Assembly: GCF_000145035.1 (NCBI RefSeq)
Contig: NC_014389.1
Location: 1-64,000, forward strand
Source: Butyrivibrio proteoclasticus B316
GTDB lineage: Bacteria; Bacillota; Clostridia; Lachnospirales; Lachnospiraceae
Length of the DNA: 64,000 nt
Reading direction: 5' to 3'
Made by a program: the position numbers and the translations under genes. Numbering within the stretch: the first letter of the stretch is position 1; each line of letters opens with the position of its first letter. This document shows positions 17,140 through 24,726 of this stretch, piece after piece. The notes beneath the pieces were generated by a model, which was not told where the DNA came from, did no database searches, and saw nothing but the letters and a program-made list of their open reading frames with translations.

Positions 17140-18021
17140 TTATTTCACATCTTCCGCCCAGAGAAATGTCATGAATCCGCATGATATTGATATCCTGTGT
17201 CTTTGATCAAATATATAATCGCACAGCTGCGTTCCGCCCGCTGCTTTATATGGATCCGCCTGAGCAGTTCTTTTGCACTCTTCTATCCAGAATGCTATAT
17301 CGCGGGGGCGTGTCACGACATCCATTGTCTTGCCATCTTTTGCTTCAATGAACATATAGTTGCAGTCTATATCATTAACCTTTATGTCTCCGTCTACTAC
17401 GATACATTTAACACCAGGTTCGTACGGATGAGCATTTATAGGGTAACCAGTCTCTTTGGCTATCTTTTCAAAATCATCTTTTCTGAATTTACTTCCATTT
17501 ATCTTGATCTCATCCTGCAAAAACAGGTCTATGCTGCTGCCCTTTTCGCTTTTGCCGGCTGCCCATTTCATGGCTCTTACCATATCACCTATGTTTTCTA
17601 TGCATTCATTTAAGACATCCTGATTACCCTTCATGGTTATGATAAGGTCTTCTCCCAGCTTACCCATGAACTCTTTTTCTTTCAAACTTGGATTCTTTGG
17701 AGGATTTATCCGTCTTAGCATCTCTGCAGATATCATTGTGATGAGCGCGTCCGGATGTCCAGGCAGTGTGGCAAAAGCATTGAAAGCATAGTCGTTTTTA
17801 TCTAGCAGCGCCGACAGTACACTTTCCTCTGGGATATTCTTTATCCCGAACGTTGTGGTGTTTTCTTCTGAGACAATAGTCCTTGGTCTTATAGCCTCTT
17901 TGTCAAATACCTGCACTATGGGATAGCTTATAGACTTACAGTTAAGAAATGCCATAAGTGCCTTTCCTGTGTTTTTATATGAACCTATATCTACGTTTAA
18001 AACCTGTGGTACATTCTCCAT
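17140..18021 (-). CDS. Hypothetical protein
   Basis: 293 residues from MENVPQVLNV; 17 earlier in-frame codons have no ribosome site, and the chosen start has only a weak AAAGGCGGG. It begins with a strand motif (VLNVDIGSYKNTGKALM) reminiscent of actin-like or RNase H-fold proteins, but the later motifs of those families are not visible. No membrane segment. Possibly a nucleotide-binding protein; unassigned. It stands alone between two terminators. Confidence 0.6.
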   Translation of the reverse strand: MENVPQVLNVDIGSYKNTGKALMAFLNCKSISYPIVQVFDKEAIRPRTIVSEENTTTFGIKNIPEESVLSALLDKNDYAFNAFATLPGHPDALITMISAEMLRRINPPKNPSLKEKEFMGKLGEDLIITMKGNQDVLNECIENIGDMVRAMKWAAGKSEKGSSIDLFLQDEIKINGSKFRKDDFEKIAKETGYPINAHPYEPGVKCIVVDGDIKVNDIDCNYMFIEAKDGKTMDVVTRPRDIAFWIEECKRTAQADPYKAAGGTQLCDYIFDQRHRISISCGFMTFLWAEDVK

Positions 18022-18102
18022 TGTATTATTCCCGCCTTTCGTCGCACTCTTCAGACATTGTATCAGCTGCATGGCTTGTTGTATATCACAAAAATATAAA
18101 AT

Positions 18103-18141
18103 AAAAAGACTGCTACTCCATAATGAAGTAACAGTCTTTTT
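18103..18141. terminator. Bidirectional intrinsic terminator
   Basis: AAAAAGACTG(t)TACTtca-type stem: AAAAAGACTGCTACT pairs, with one bulge, with AGTAACAGTCTTTTT. It ends the macro-domain operon on the minus strand. Confidence 0.75.
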
Positions 18142-18145
18142 AGCA

Positions 18146-18445
18146 TCAAATGCTTCCTTCTTCGTATTGCTTTTTACGCATAAAATACTTGTCTATAAGG
18201 TCCCAATTATTAAGGCTTCTGTCGAGTTCTTTCCTGTCATGGAGCTGGATATACAATCCGTCATTTTCCGCATCAACTCTCATAAACATAACTTCCTTGT
18301 CGAGATTGTTGCGAATCTTGTCCCACTGTATATTTCCAAGTCTCTGATATTTCTTCGGACTATTCTTTTTGTAATGGTCATCTATGTTATTTATCATAAC
18401 AAGAGTATCAGGAAGCAAAGGCCTAAGTACTTCATATAGTGTCAT
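18146..18445 (-). CDS. Hypothetical protein in macro-domain operon
   Basis: 99 residues from the ATG 9 nt behind AAGGAGGT; the frame remains open upstream into the macro-domain gene without a ribosome site. Alpha/beta, soluble, no known family. It lies 16 nt behind the macro-domain stop, so they are probably co-expressed. Confidence 0.65.
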   Translation of the reverse strand: MTLYEVLRPLLPDTLVMINNIDDHYKKNSPKKYQRLGNIQWDKIRNNLDKEVMFMRVDAENDGLYIQLHDRKELDRSLNNWDLIDKYFMRKKQYEEGSI

Positions 18446-18461
18446 ATCTTTTTTTACCTCC

Positions 18462-18968
18462 TTAAACGGCAGCAGGCTGTCTGTTATACTTCTGATATTC
18501 ATTCATACTGAAATAACAGATAGTGACACTTACCTCAGGAGCCGTAGCGAAGATGTTATAGATCATCTTTCTTACTATATTCCAGTCTCCTCCGGCAAGC
18601 CCGCATCCAAGTAGTCCCGGGATAGCTACGCTCATCTTATTTTTGACTGCGTAGTTCTTAACTCTGTTTATGCAGTGCATAAGTGCATCATAATCAGTAT
18701 CGTTCTTGTCATGCGTCGGGACAGTCTCTCCGAAGCAGTTAGCAACAAGCCTCCCATCTACTGTCTTAAGAAGCTGAGTCTGGCCAAGAAGTTCCTTAAA
18801 TCCCTTCGTCTTACATGCCTGAACGTATTTACTGTACTCTGCAGGTGTAAGAAGCTGCGTACGAATCTGCCTTGCTATACCGGCGCCCATGGCACCGACA
18901 CAGTTTGTCTGATGCACCAGGATATCCGCCTTTTCATCAAGCAGGTTTCCCTGTTTCTCTATTATCAT
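18462..18968 (-). CDS. Macro-domain protein (ADP-ribose hydrolase-like)
   Basis: A 168-residue single macro domain. The adenosine/ribose-binding signature HQTNCVGAMGAGIA is near residues 19-32, and the diphosphate loop is IPGLLGCGLAGGDW near 115-128. These match the Appr-1''-phosphatase (Poa1-like) branch, where the first motif reads H-Q-x-N-x-x-G-x-M-G-x-G-x-A. Such proteins remove or bind ADP-ribose on proteins, RNA or small molecules. The leader has the promoter/leader module shared with five other operons. Two other ADP-ribose genes (ART-like at 41.2 kb, PARG at 59.3 kb) suggest a common theme. Confidence 0.9.
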   Translation of the reverse strand: MIIEKQGNLLDEKADILVHQTNCVGAMGAGIARQIRTQLLTPAEYSKYVQACKTKGFKELLGQTQLLKTVDGRLVANCFGETVPTHDKNDTDYDALMHCINRVKNYAVKNKMSVAIPGLLGCGLAGGDWNIVRKMIYNIFATAPEVSVTICYFSMNEYQKYNRQPAAV

Positions 18969-18987
18969 GTTCTTCTCCTTCCATAAC

Positions 18988-19036
18988 TGACATATGTTTC
19001 GTTCATTTCTATTATGGAAAGACGTGATAATAATAA
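18988..19036 (-). promoter_or_regulatory. Shared promoter/leader module (copy 1)
   Basis: On the minus strand: TTATTAT, 12 bp, CCATAAT, 18 bp, TGTCA, then GGAAGGAG and the macro-domain start. The same order and spacing recur before five other operons. Confidence 0.55.
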
Positions 19037-19041
19037 AAACA

Positions 19042-19068
19042 AAGGACCTTACATCATGTAAGGTCCTT
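19042..19068. terminator. Bidirectional terminator-like palindrome
   Basis: A perfect 13-bp inverted repeat (AAGGACCTTACAT) around a single C, with A/T-rich flanks. It separates the lipoprotein transcript from the macro-domain promoter. Confidence 0.7.
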
Positions 19069-19079
19069 GGATAATTTTC

Positions 19080-19205
19080 TTTCGGAAATCCTAGCTGGTT
19101 TGTGGTTATTTATCAAACCCCACGATGGCTCCGCCGCATAAAGCATGCCAGCCCTCCATGCAGCCTCATGGCTCAAGTAAGTCTCAAGTACTTACTTATC
19201 TACCT
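19080..19205. other. Hairpin-rich intergenic stretch
   Basis: Between the DUF4349 gene and the palindrome lie four successive hairpins: GGTTTG/CAAACC, GCAT/ATGC within GGCT...AGCC, CCATG/CATGG and AAGTAAGT/ACTTACTT. There is no open frame of note. It may be a 3' untranslated structured RNA or an unknown small RNA. Confidence 0.4.
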
Positions 19206-19213
19206 TGATTATC

Positions 19214-20110
19214 TCAATTATTTTCCTCTTTGTCTACCACTACGTGTTTTGCAGGATAGTATTCAGGTTTCTTTCTTCTGTGTTTGTAGACCATCTTCTT
19301 CCAAAGTTTATAGAACAGGATGGCTTCACCAAAGAGAATAAACAGGCCAAGCGCAATGATGAGGAATACCTGGATTGCCTCACCTGCTGCCATCCAGAAG
19401 TCATTCCATACCTGCCTTACTCCAAATCTGAACTTCATGATTGAAAGGCGTGGAATGTTGTAATCAATATTGACATAAAGGGAAGCATACTTAAGCCTTC
19501 TATCAAGTTCTTCCTTGGTGATCACATCGCCGTTAAGGTAGTCGTCATCATCGTAAGAATCAACTATCTTGTAGTTTTTGTAGTTTGTGATCTTCTGATT
19601 ATAAGTAGTAACCACGAAGTTATTGTCCTGACAGAAGCTTTCGAGGTTGTCTGTTATAAGGCTGATCTTATCTTTAGGGATCTGAACTGTAAATGAAAGG
19701 GAACCGGATGCTGAATAGTTCTTTTCTGTATCAGATATGTACTTATCGTCATATGCAACAACATAGGCATTATACCTGTTATCTACATCCTCGATGTATC
19801 CGCCGTTTTCATCAACAAGTTTCTGAACATCTTCATAGTAAGAGAGCATCTCTTTCTTTGTCTTTTTGGTCTCTCCATTTGCACGGAATGTATATGAGTA
19901 GTCTGCGAAATCTCCTGTGATGATGGTCTCTGAATAGTCGCCGCCAGTTCCTGAAGACGAACTCTTACTTACCATGAGTGAATCCATGTTAACTGATTCT
20001 GTTGCCATATAGGCCCCGGGCCCACCATTTTCAGGACTTACGTAGGATGATCCACATCCCGATACAATAGCTGCGATAACAATAGGGATGAATAAAAACT
20101 TCTTTTTCAT
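19214..20110 (-). CDS. DUF4349-type membrane lipoprotein
   Basis: 298 residues. A lipoprotein signal is clear: MKKK, hydrophobic core, then VSGC with the lipidated Cys at 19. The exported middle domain has the DUF4349 order: a long coiled-coil-like helix (YYEDVQKLVDENGGYIE), a strand with FTVQIPKDK, a D-N-L-x-S-F segment and R-R-L-K-Y-A-S-L-Y-V-N. A C-terminal membrane helix (about 240-262) is followed by a basic tail. This domain is widespread in Firmicutes and its role is unknown. Good AAGGAGG site; its leader contains CCATAATAT. Confidence 0.85.
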   Translation of the reverse strand: MKKKFLFIPIVIAAIVSGCGSSYVSPENGGPGAYMATESVNMDSLMVSKSSSSGTGGDYSETIITGDFADYSYTFRANGETKKTKKEMLSYYEDVQKLVDENGGYIEDVDNRYNAYVVAYDDKYISDTEKNYSASGSLSFTVQIPKDKISLITDNLESFCQDNNFVVTTYNQKITNYKNYKIVDSYDDDDYLNGDVITKEELDRRLKYASLYVNIDYNIPRLSIMKFRFGVRQVWNDFWMAAGEAIQVFLIIALGLFILFGEAILFYKLWKKMVYKHRRKKPEYYPAKHVVVDKEENN

Positions 20111-20199
20111 TATTGCCTCCTTAATACTATGTATATTATGGATGTTTGGAAAATAGATAAAACAAAATCTGCCACGAGGAAATCCCCGGGCAGATCATA

Positions 20200-20508
20200 T
20201 CAAATCAGTTGCATGGTTAAATATAACAGTAGTATCAATAAAAAAGCAGAAGCTGCGTAAAAATACTTCTTGTTTTCTTGGAAGAACTTATTTTTCTGCT
20301 CTTTTGCAGTAAGCTCTCTTACCTGGAATGAATTTCCGCATGTGCACTCAAGCTGTTTTCCAGCACACACATAGGGGAGTTTGTATTTCTCTTTGCATAA
20401 AGGGCACTCTACTTCAAACCCCTCTTTAACTACAGGAAGAGCATCTCTCAAAGCCTGCTTTTCTTCTGGTGTAGTAAGGACGATATTCCCATTTTCATCT
20501 TTTCTCAT
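20200..20508 (-). CDS. Zinc-ribbon protein with C-terminal membrane anchor
   Basis: 102 residues from MRKDENGN, behind GGGGG (8-nt spacing); the open frame upstream lacks a ribosome site. Four cysteines in C-x2-C ... C-x-C (ECPLCKEKY ... LECTCGNSF) form a zinc ribbon, and the C-terminus is one membrane helix (about 82-100), giving a tail-anchored topology. Function unknown. It follows the 158-residue gene. Confidence 0.65.
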   Translation of the reverse strand: MRKDENGNIVLTTPEEKQALRDALPVVKEGFEVECPLCKEKYKLPYVCAGKQLECTCGNSFQVRELTAKEQKNKFFQENKKYFYAASAFLLILLLYLTMQLI

Positions 20509-20575
20509 ATTTCGTACCCCCAGTTTATGCTTATAATTATAAAAATACCCCTGTCTTTTGACAAGGGTATTTGAA

Positions 20576-21052
20576 CTATTTCTCAAACCAAAGCTTTTTA
20601 AATCTTTTTTCGAGTTCATATTGAATTGTTTTAGTAAGGACGCTTATATCTGCATCTCCCGGATTACCCGCTTTCACATATGCGGCTATATATGTTTTTA
20701 CCAAGGCTTTTATCTGGTTTTCAGTACGCTTTTTATAATTCGTGCATCTGTTATTCCATGTAAAAACATTTTCGCATCCAAGATGTAGTGTCCAGTGGTC
20801 CTTTCCGCTAGTAAGATAATAATGAGTTGAAACGCGGTATCCATTATAATCCTTATATTCATTTTGATAGTACCAGGGGGCACCATACTGAACCTGCTTT
20901 AGATTATCTACGTGATAGAACCGATAATTTCCGTTTGAGAGGTATACCTGATATTCTCCAGGATCCCATGAAGTAGTCTTCTCGATCTTGGTGTATTTAA
21001 CGCCCCTTTCCTTAAGAAAATTGATAAGAATTTTTTCTCTGTTTCTTTCCAT
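20576..21052 (-). CDS. Hypothetical protein
   Basis: 158 residues from the ATG 8 nt behind GAGGAG, three bases after the stop of the Cys-rich small gene, so translation is probably coupled. Rich in Tyr, Trp and Asn in its centre (YQVYLSNGNYRFYHVDNL), suggesting a beta-rich ligand-binding domain, with a helical C-terminus. No family recognised. Confidence 0.65.
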   Translation of the reverse strand: MERNREKILINFLKERGVKYTKIEKTTSWDPGEYQVYLSNGNYRFYHVDNLKQVQYGAPWYYQNEYKDYNGYRVSTHYYLTSGKDHWTLHLGCENVFTWNNRCTNYKKRTENQIKALVKTYIAAYVKAGNPGDADISVLTKTIQYELEKRFKKLWFEK

Positions 21053-21054
21053 AT

Positions 21055-21204
21055 TCAGCACTCCTCGCTCATCATAACTTTGGGCGTCATCATGGGACAT
21101 CCATCAGGTTCCGGAATATCATACTCAAGATAATCCTTTATGGCATCTATTCTCTGGCAGAATCCACAGCAGTTACATGCGCAGTTTGTTTCGGTACAAG
21201 GCAT
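21055..21204 (-). CDS. Small Cys-rich protein
   Basis: A 49-residue protein starting behind AAGGAGGAAATAAG. The N-terminus is packed with cysteines (3, 8, 10, 12, 13 and 16), with further ones at 36 and 49, suggesting a zinc or iron-sulfur site. It lies 12 nt after the 181-residue gene and 3 nt before the next start, so it is embedded in the operon. Confidence 0.6.
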   Translation of the reverse strand: MPCTETNCACNCCGFCQRIDAIKDYLEYDIPEPDGCPMMTPKVMMSEEC

Positions 21205-21216
21205 CTTATTTCCTCC

Positions 21217-21762
21217 TTATACATCATAACAGATACGGTGGAATACCACTGTTCTGTCTTCGCATTTAAAGAACCTGAGCCATGTTGTAAAAGGGGCCCC
21301 TGTGCAGTCACGTCCGTCACAGTATGGATCTCTGAAATGAATACGAAGTTCTTCATCATACTCATTCTGTTCATCTTCTGTGATCCTGTGGTCAATAACT
21401 GCTTTCCAGGTACATCCGTCATAGCTGTTTGTGTAATCATCATTTGGGCGGAAAAGCTCAAACTTAAGACCAGCGTTATCATATGGATAAGGCGATGGAG
21501 CTTCATATGCTGGCTCTACCATCTTCTTTGCTTTTGCAAGACGCTCAGCGATTATTTCGTCAGTTATCTTGCTATTGCCTTCCTTTTTTGCTTCAAGGCC
21601 TACAAAGTAGGGCATAAATGCTATAGCATTTTCAAGGCTCCTTCTGCCCTGCCAGCGGTTTAGACAAAGAGCTGCCATTTTAGATTCAAGAGAGTTCTTG
21701 TTTCTCTTTTCTTTAGCATAATATCTATAGCTTTCACCTGTAAAATCATATACGCTTCTCAT
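21217..21762 (-). CDS. Hypothetical protein
   Basis: 181 residues from MRSVYDFTG, behind AAGGAAGGAG; the long open frame before it runs through a terminator and promoter and is not coding. Soluble, with a helical N-terminal half and a Cys/aromatic-rich C-terminus (RDPYCDGRDCTGAP). No known family. First gene of a four-gene run to 20200, driven by the shared promoter/leader module. Confidence 0.65.
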   Translation of the reverse strand: MRSVYDFTGESYRYYAKEKRNKNSLESKMAALCLNRWQGRRSLENAIAFMPYFVGLEAKKEGNSKITDEIIAERLAKAKKMVEPAYEAPSPYPYDNAGLKFELFRPNDDYTNSYDGCTWKAVIDHRITEDEQNEYDEELRIHFRDPYCDGRDCTGAPFTTWLRFFKCEDRTVVFHRICYDV

Positions 21763-21787
21763 AACTTTATTTTTCTCCTTCCTTGAA

Positions 21788-21836
21788 TTGACATGAAATG
21801 TTATGAGTTTGTTATGGATTTTTGAAATCAAAATAA
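21788..21836 (-). promoter_or_regulatory. Shared promoter/leader module (copy 2)
   Basis: On the minus strand: TATTTT, 12 bp, CCATAAC, 17 bp, TGTCA, then AAGGAAGGAG and the start of the 181-residue gene. Confidence 0.55.
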
Positions 21837-21854
21837 ATACAGGTATTTTATGCA

Positions 21855-21882
21855 TAAAAAAAGGAGCTGCGTTAACAGCTCC
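21855..21882 (-). terminator. Intrinsic terminator of the 22-25 kb operon
   Basis: On the minus strand GGAGCTG-ttaacg-CAGCTCC is followed by seven T residues. Confidence 0.85.
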
Positions 21883-21889
21883 CCTGTCA

Positions 21890-22003
21890 GATGTTCGCAG
21901 CATCTGATGTATGAAGTATTTTGAACCCTAAGCGATTACTTCATCTTGATTATATAGGGTGTCAACACCCTTGTCATTCGCCTTGTAGTTGAATAGATTG
22001 GGT
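21890..22003. other. Structured 3' region of the 22-25 kb operon
   Basis: No gene. Two hairpins are visible: CAGATG/CATCTG at about 21887-21905 and AGGGTG/CACCCT at about 21957-21972. They lie between the last stop of the operon and its terminator, so they are probably mRNA 3' structure. Confidence 0.35.
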
Positions 22004-22381
22004 TCAATCCTTTACTGTGATTTCCAGAACACCTTCTTCTGTAGGGTATATGTGATCAACCTCGTCCTTCAAATATCCCTCTAAGAATTGTTCTTGTGAC
22101 TCATAGAAAGGGAGTTTGTTTGTACTTCTAACTCTGAATCCGTCAACAGTACCAACAACAAGTCCTTTAGTATCATGTATAAGTGGAATAAGGTCTCTTA
22201 CCTTAACAGGGGCCACATAAGAACCGTCTTTAAGTACGCAGGATAAAATCTTATATTGAGCATGTCTATAACACTCTTTAAAGGCGTGTATTGCCCCGGT
22301 AACATCTTCCTCGCTAAATACATCGCATCCCACTTTATTAGTATCTTCGTTTAAAAAAGTTACAACCCAGTCTTTTACCAT
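22004..22381 (-). CDS. Hypothetical protein
   Basis: 125 residues, soluble, alpha/beta. It starts with a strand-turn-strand (WVVTFLNEDTNKVGCDVF) followed by a helix with regularly spaced aromatic residues. Family unknown. Last gene of the chain that begins at 25.4 kb; start behind AAGGAG. Confidence 0.65.
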   Translation of the reverse strand: MVKDWVVTFLNEDTNKVGCDVFSEEDVTGAIHAFKECYRHAQYKILSCVLKDGSYVAPVKVRDLIPLIHDTKGLVVGTVDGFRVRSTNKLPFYESQEQFLEGYLKDEVDHIYPTEEGVLEITVKD

Positions 22382-22390
22382 AAATTCTCC

Positions 22391-22609
22391 TTATAAATTA
22401 CAGATTACAGGCTTGCCATGAAAACTAAGCCCTAAGTCATTTCCATATTTATTGATTTCAGCGATTTCCGCATCTGTGAGCTTTAATAGTTCCTTTGACT
22501 CTGAAATGGCATTGCATTCATCGCCAGTATAATCGGCTAGTTCCTCTATACTTCTCATATAGGCCCATATAGCACGGCAGAGCAGTTCTTTTTGTCTTAT
22601 AGCCTTCAT
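22391..22609 (-). CDS. Small hypothetical protein
   Basis: 72 residues from MKAIRQKEL behind AAAGGAG; the hydrophobic open frame upstream belongs to the previous gene's DNA read in another frame. All-helical and acidic in the middle. Family unknown. It starts 10 nt after the 53-residue gene's stop. Confidence 0.6.
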   Translation of the reverse strand: MKAIRQKELLCRAIWAYMRSIEELADYTGDECNAISESKELLKLTDAEIAEINKYGNDLGLSFHGKPVICNL

Positions 22610-22619
22610 GGCAGCTCCT

Positions 22620-22781
22620 TTATCTAACAACAATCTCAATAGTATCGCCTTCATCAAGAGGGCCAAGCTGCTTGCTCTGGAGCAGCCTTATAAGTGCATT
22701 ATCAATACTTTCGCCAGGGCGGACCTCATCCTCACTGAGTTCTCCGCCGATATTGTTCTTTAATATGATGTATGTAGTCAT
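22620..22781 (-). CDS. Small hypothetical protein
   Basis: A 53-residue protein beginning MTTYIILKNN behind AAAGGA. It alternates strands and one helix (ESIDNALIRLLQSKQLG) and ends in a strand (DTIEIVVR). It fits precisely between neighbours, with 19 nt before and 10 nt after, and has a good start and stop. Family unknown. Confidence 0.6.
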   Translation of the reverse strand: MTTYIILKNNIGGELSEDEVRPGESIDNALIRLLQSKQLGPLDEGDTIEIVVR

Positions 22782-22800
22782 ATTATAAAATATCCTTTCT

Positions 22801-23184
22801 CTACACTAAACTTTTTGGTTCTTCGACCTCTGTAATGCCATAATCAGCAATTTCTATTGTTTCCGATGGAGTGACAACTCCATGCTCGTTTATAGCCCAT
22901 CCACCATAAACAGTGCTGTCGCAGGCATTGGTCCATACAAGAGAAGCTATACCTCTTCTCTTGATATGGTGTCCGTCATAGTCGCTATTCACACAGTCAG
23001 TTGAGCCATCCTTGTAGAGAATATCAAAGGAATCATCTGACGGATCAAAGCCTTTAACAGTACACACATTTTCGAGGTATTCGTCCATGTAGTCGAAGAT
23101 TTCCTTGGCTGTGCTGCTGATACTGACCTGAGATATGCAATCAGCATCATGTATTTTGAAATATCTAAACTTATATTTGCTCAT
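22801..23184 (-). CDS. Hypothetical protein
   Basis: 127 residues whose start overlaps the upstream stop by 4 nt. Acidic alpha/beta protein with an aromatic N-terminus (KYKFRYFKIHDAD). No family recognised. Confidence 0.65.
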   Translation of the reverse strand: MSKYKFRYFKIHDADCISQVSISSTAKEIFDYMDEYLENVCTVKGFDPSDDSFDILYKDGSTDCVNSDYDGHHIKRRGIASLVWTNACDSTVYGGWAINEHGVVTPSETIEIADYGITEVEEPKSLV

Positions 23185-23654
23185 GCCTGCTCTTTGCTCA
23201 GTTTATCCAATAAAGAATTGTATTCGTCATAGTCCCCAACAAAAGCATCAGGCCCATACAGAAGAAGGATATTATATGCCTGTTTGCTGCCTCTTTCCTT
23301 GGCAAGTGTCCTAACTTCATCGGCTGTGATAGAAGGAGCCTTCTGAATTTCTTTGCCGTCCCACGTATAAGACTTAAGCTCATCGTAAATCTCAGCATCC
23401 TGGTCAAACATTAGCCACTCACAACCTGCATTCTGAGCAAATATCATGCAGTTTTTTAAATCCTTTGGAATATCCGTACATTCCCCGATATTGTTTGGAA
23501 TATGTATAAAACACCCGAAGTCATTATCCTTCAAATGAAGGATTACGCTTGATGATGTATGAGCAGCCATGCGTGGGATTACTGCCTTTGTATCAAGTGA
23601 AAGATGGCATGTGTTCATGCCCATCATCTTATAAAGTTCTAATTCTTTTGCCAT
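23181..23654 (-). CDS. DUF5983-like protein
   Basis: 157 residues. The first 110 follow a pattern I associate with DUF5983-type plasmid/conjugative-element proteins: C-H-[LI]-S-x-[DE]-T near the start (CHLSLDT), a G-x-F-I-x-[IV] strand (FGCFIHIP), P-x-D-L then [FA]-A-x-x-x-G-C-x-W-L-x-[FL]-D (FAQNAGCEWLMFDQD) and Y-x-W. The function of that family is not known. The assignment is from memory of the pattern. Start behind a weak site; the stop overlaps the next gene by 4 nt. Confidence 0.6.
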   Translation of the reverse strand: MAKELELYKMMGMNTCHLSLDTKAVIPRMAAHTSSSVILHLKDNDFGCFIHIPNNIGECTDIPKDLKNCMIFAQNAGCEWLMFDQDAEIYDELKSYTWDGKEIQKAPSITADEVRTLAKERGSKQAYNILLLYGPDAFVGDYDEYNSLLDKLSKEQA

Positions 23655-23674
23655 TTGTTTGTACTCCTATCGCT

Positions 23675-23959
23675 TTACTTCAAAATACAGGCATCATCAA
23701 TTACATCATCCATATCAATAGAAACATCAATAGGATTTCCTTTGTGATCCTCACCGGAGAACTCTACTGTATTTTCTCTCATGCCAGATACGGCAACAAT
23801 CTTTGCATTATAAATCTCGTTATCCGTATTCTCATCCATTTTCCATTTGATATAAGGAACTGTTTCCCCAAATCCATAGGTTTTGTTATTAACTAGCACC
23901 GTTTGGCATCTTGCGACATATGATGATTTAACGATGGTATCATTTGCCAATATTTTCAT
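23675..23959 (-). CDS. Hypothetical protein with hairpin-preceded start
   Basis: 94 residues from MKILANDTIV behind AAAGGA. A 9-bp hairpin ends immediately upstream of this ribosome site, and a near-identical one precedes a leader peptide 0.7 kb upstream. The protein is strand-rich with an acidic C-terminus. Family unknown. Confidence 0.65.
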   Translation of the reverse strand: MKILANDTIVKSSYVARCQTVLVNNKTYGFGETVPYIKWKMDENTDNEIYNAKIVAVSGMRENTVEFSGEDHKGNPIDVSIDMDDVIDDACILK

Positions 23960-23974
23960 TTCTCTATCCTTTCT

Positions 23975-23996
23975 CCCCGGTAGAAGCCTACCGGGG
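23975..23996 (-). promoter_or_regulatory. RBS-adjacent hairpin (copy 1)
   Basis: On the minus-strand mRNA, CCCCGGTAG pairs with CTACCGGGG around GCTT, and the AGAAAGGA ribosome site begins right after the stem. It may control or protect translation of the 94-residue gene. Confidence 0.6.
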
Positions 23997-24027
23997 ATTT
24001 CTGTCAAAATATCTGGGTTTATTGACA

Positions 24028-24396
24028 TTAGAGCCAGTAAAGCTCTCTTTTATCCTTTTCGCTTTTCCATCCGACCTCATGTGAATAATGGTTGGGTGCA
24101 GCCATGTGCATCTTAAGCCCATTTACATCACGCATTATTCTTTCTGTGACTTTTTCACCTGTTGGCTCACCATGTATAAATCCGCAAGTACTGAGTTTAG
24201 TGCCTTTATGTCTTACGGTAATAGAAAATTCATATCCCTTGTCGGCGTGTGGCGAGTCCTTATACCAAAGATAGCTGACATCGTAATCAGCAATATCATC
24301 ACAAATTGAATTAAGAAAACTGTCCTCAAACTTGCAGCCATACTGATACTTCTTAACATCTACCAAATCCTTAACGGAAACCCTTTTAAACTCCAT
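24028..24396 (-). CDS. Hypothetical protein
   Basis: 122 residues; its ATG overlaps the upstream stop by one base. Soluble alpha/beta, with an aromatic/His-rich C-terminal part (AAPNHYSHEVGW). No family recognised. Confidence 0.65.
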   Translation of the reverse strand: MEFKRVSVKDLVDVKKYQYGCKFEDSFLNSICDDIADYDVSYLWYKDSPHADKGYEFSITVRHKGTKLSTCGFIHGEPTGEKVTERIMRDVNGLKMHMAAPNHYSHEVGWKSEKDKRELYWL

Positions 24397-24602
24397 TACT
24401 CAACCTCCCATTTTTCCACTTCGTATTCTGTAGGATCACACATGTATTTTTTCTGATCCTTTTTATCCTTAAGCTCCATCTTGTCCCTGAACTCATCTGC
24501 ATTTTCCTCGTCAGAAAAGATTTTGACAATTCCTTTTGATGCACCGTCACAGTCACAGGGCAGTGATGTCACGACGTATACATAGTTTTTGACTTTAGCC
24601 AT
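24396..24602 (-). CDS. Small hypothetical protein
   Basis: 68 residues from MAKVKNYVYV behind GAGGATAAAA. A strand (YVYVVTSLPCDCDG) is followed by a charged helix and an acidic end. It is preceded by a 14-codon leader frame with its own ribosome site. Family unknown. Confidence 0.6.
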   Translation of the reverse strand: MAKVKNYVYVVTSLPCDCDGASKGIVKIFSDEENADEFRDKMELKDKKDQKKYMCDPTEYEVEKWEVE

Positions 24603-24610
24603 TTTTATCC

Positions 24611-24655
24611 TCACATATTCCTACAATTCTCGGCTGCTGTGTAGTTCTTCTTCAT
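24611..24655 (-). CDS. Possible 14-residue leader peptide
   Basis: ATG behind AGAAAGGAAATAATTG opens a 14-codon frame (MKKNYTAAENCRNM) ending 8 nt before the next start. The hairpin at 24672 lies directly upstream of its ribosome site. It may couple or regulate translation of the 68-residue gene. Confidence 0.35.
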   Translation of the reverse strand: MKKNYTAAENCRNM

Positions 24656-24671
24656 CAATTATTTCCTTTCT

Positions 24672-24693
24672 CCCCGATAGAAGCCTACCGGGG
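24672..24693 (-). promoter_or_regulatory. RBS-adjacent hairpin (copy 2)
   Basis: Same hairpin as at 23975 with one change that turns a G-C pair into a G-U pair on the minus strand (CTATCGGGG), so the stem is kept. AGAAAGGA follows at once. Confidence 0.6.
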
Positions 24694-24726
24694 ACTGAAA
24701 CTGTGTTTTAATTATCTTAAATCTTA

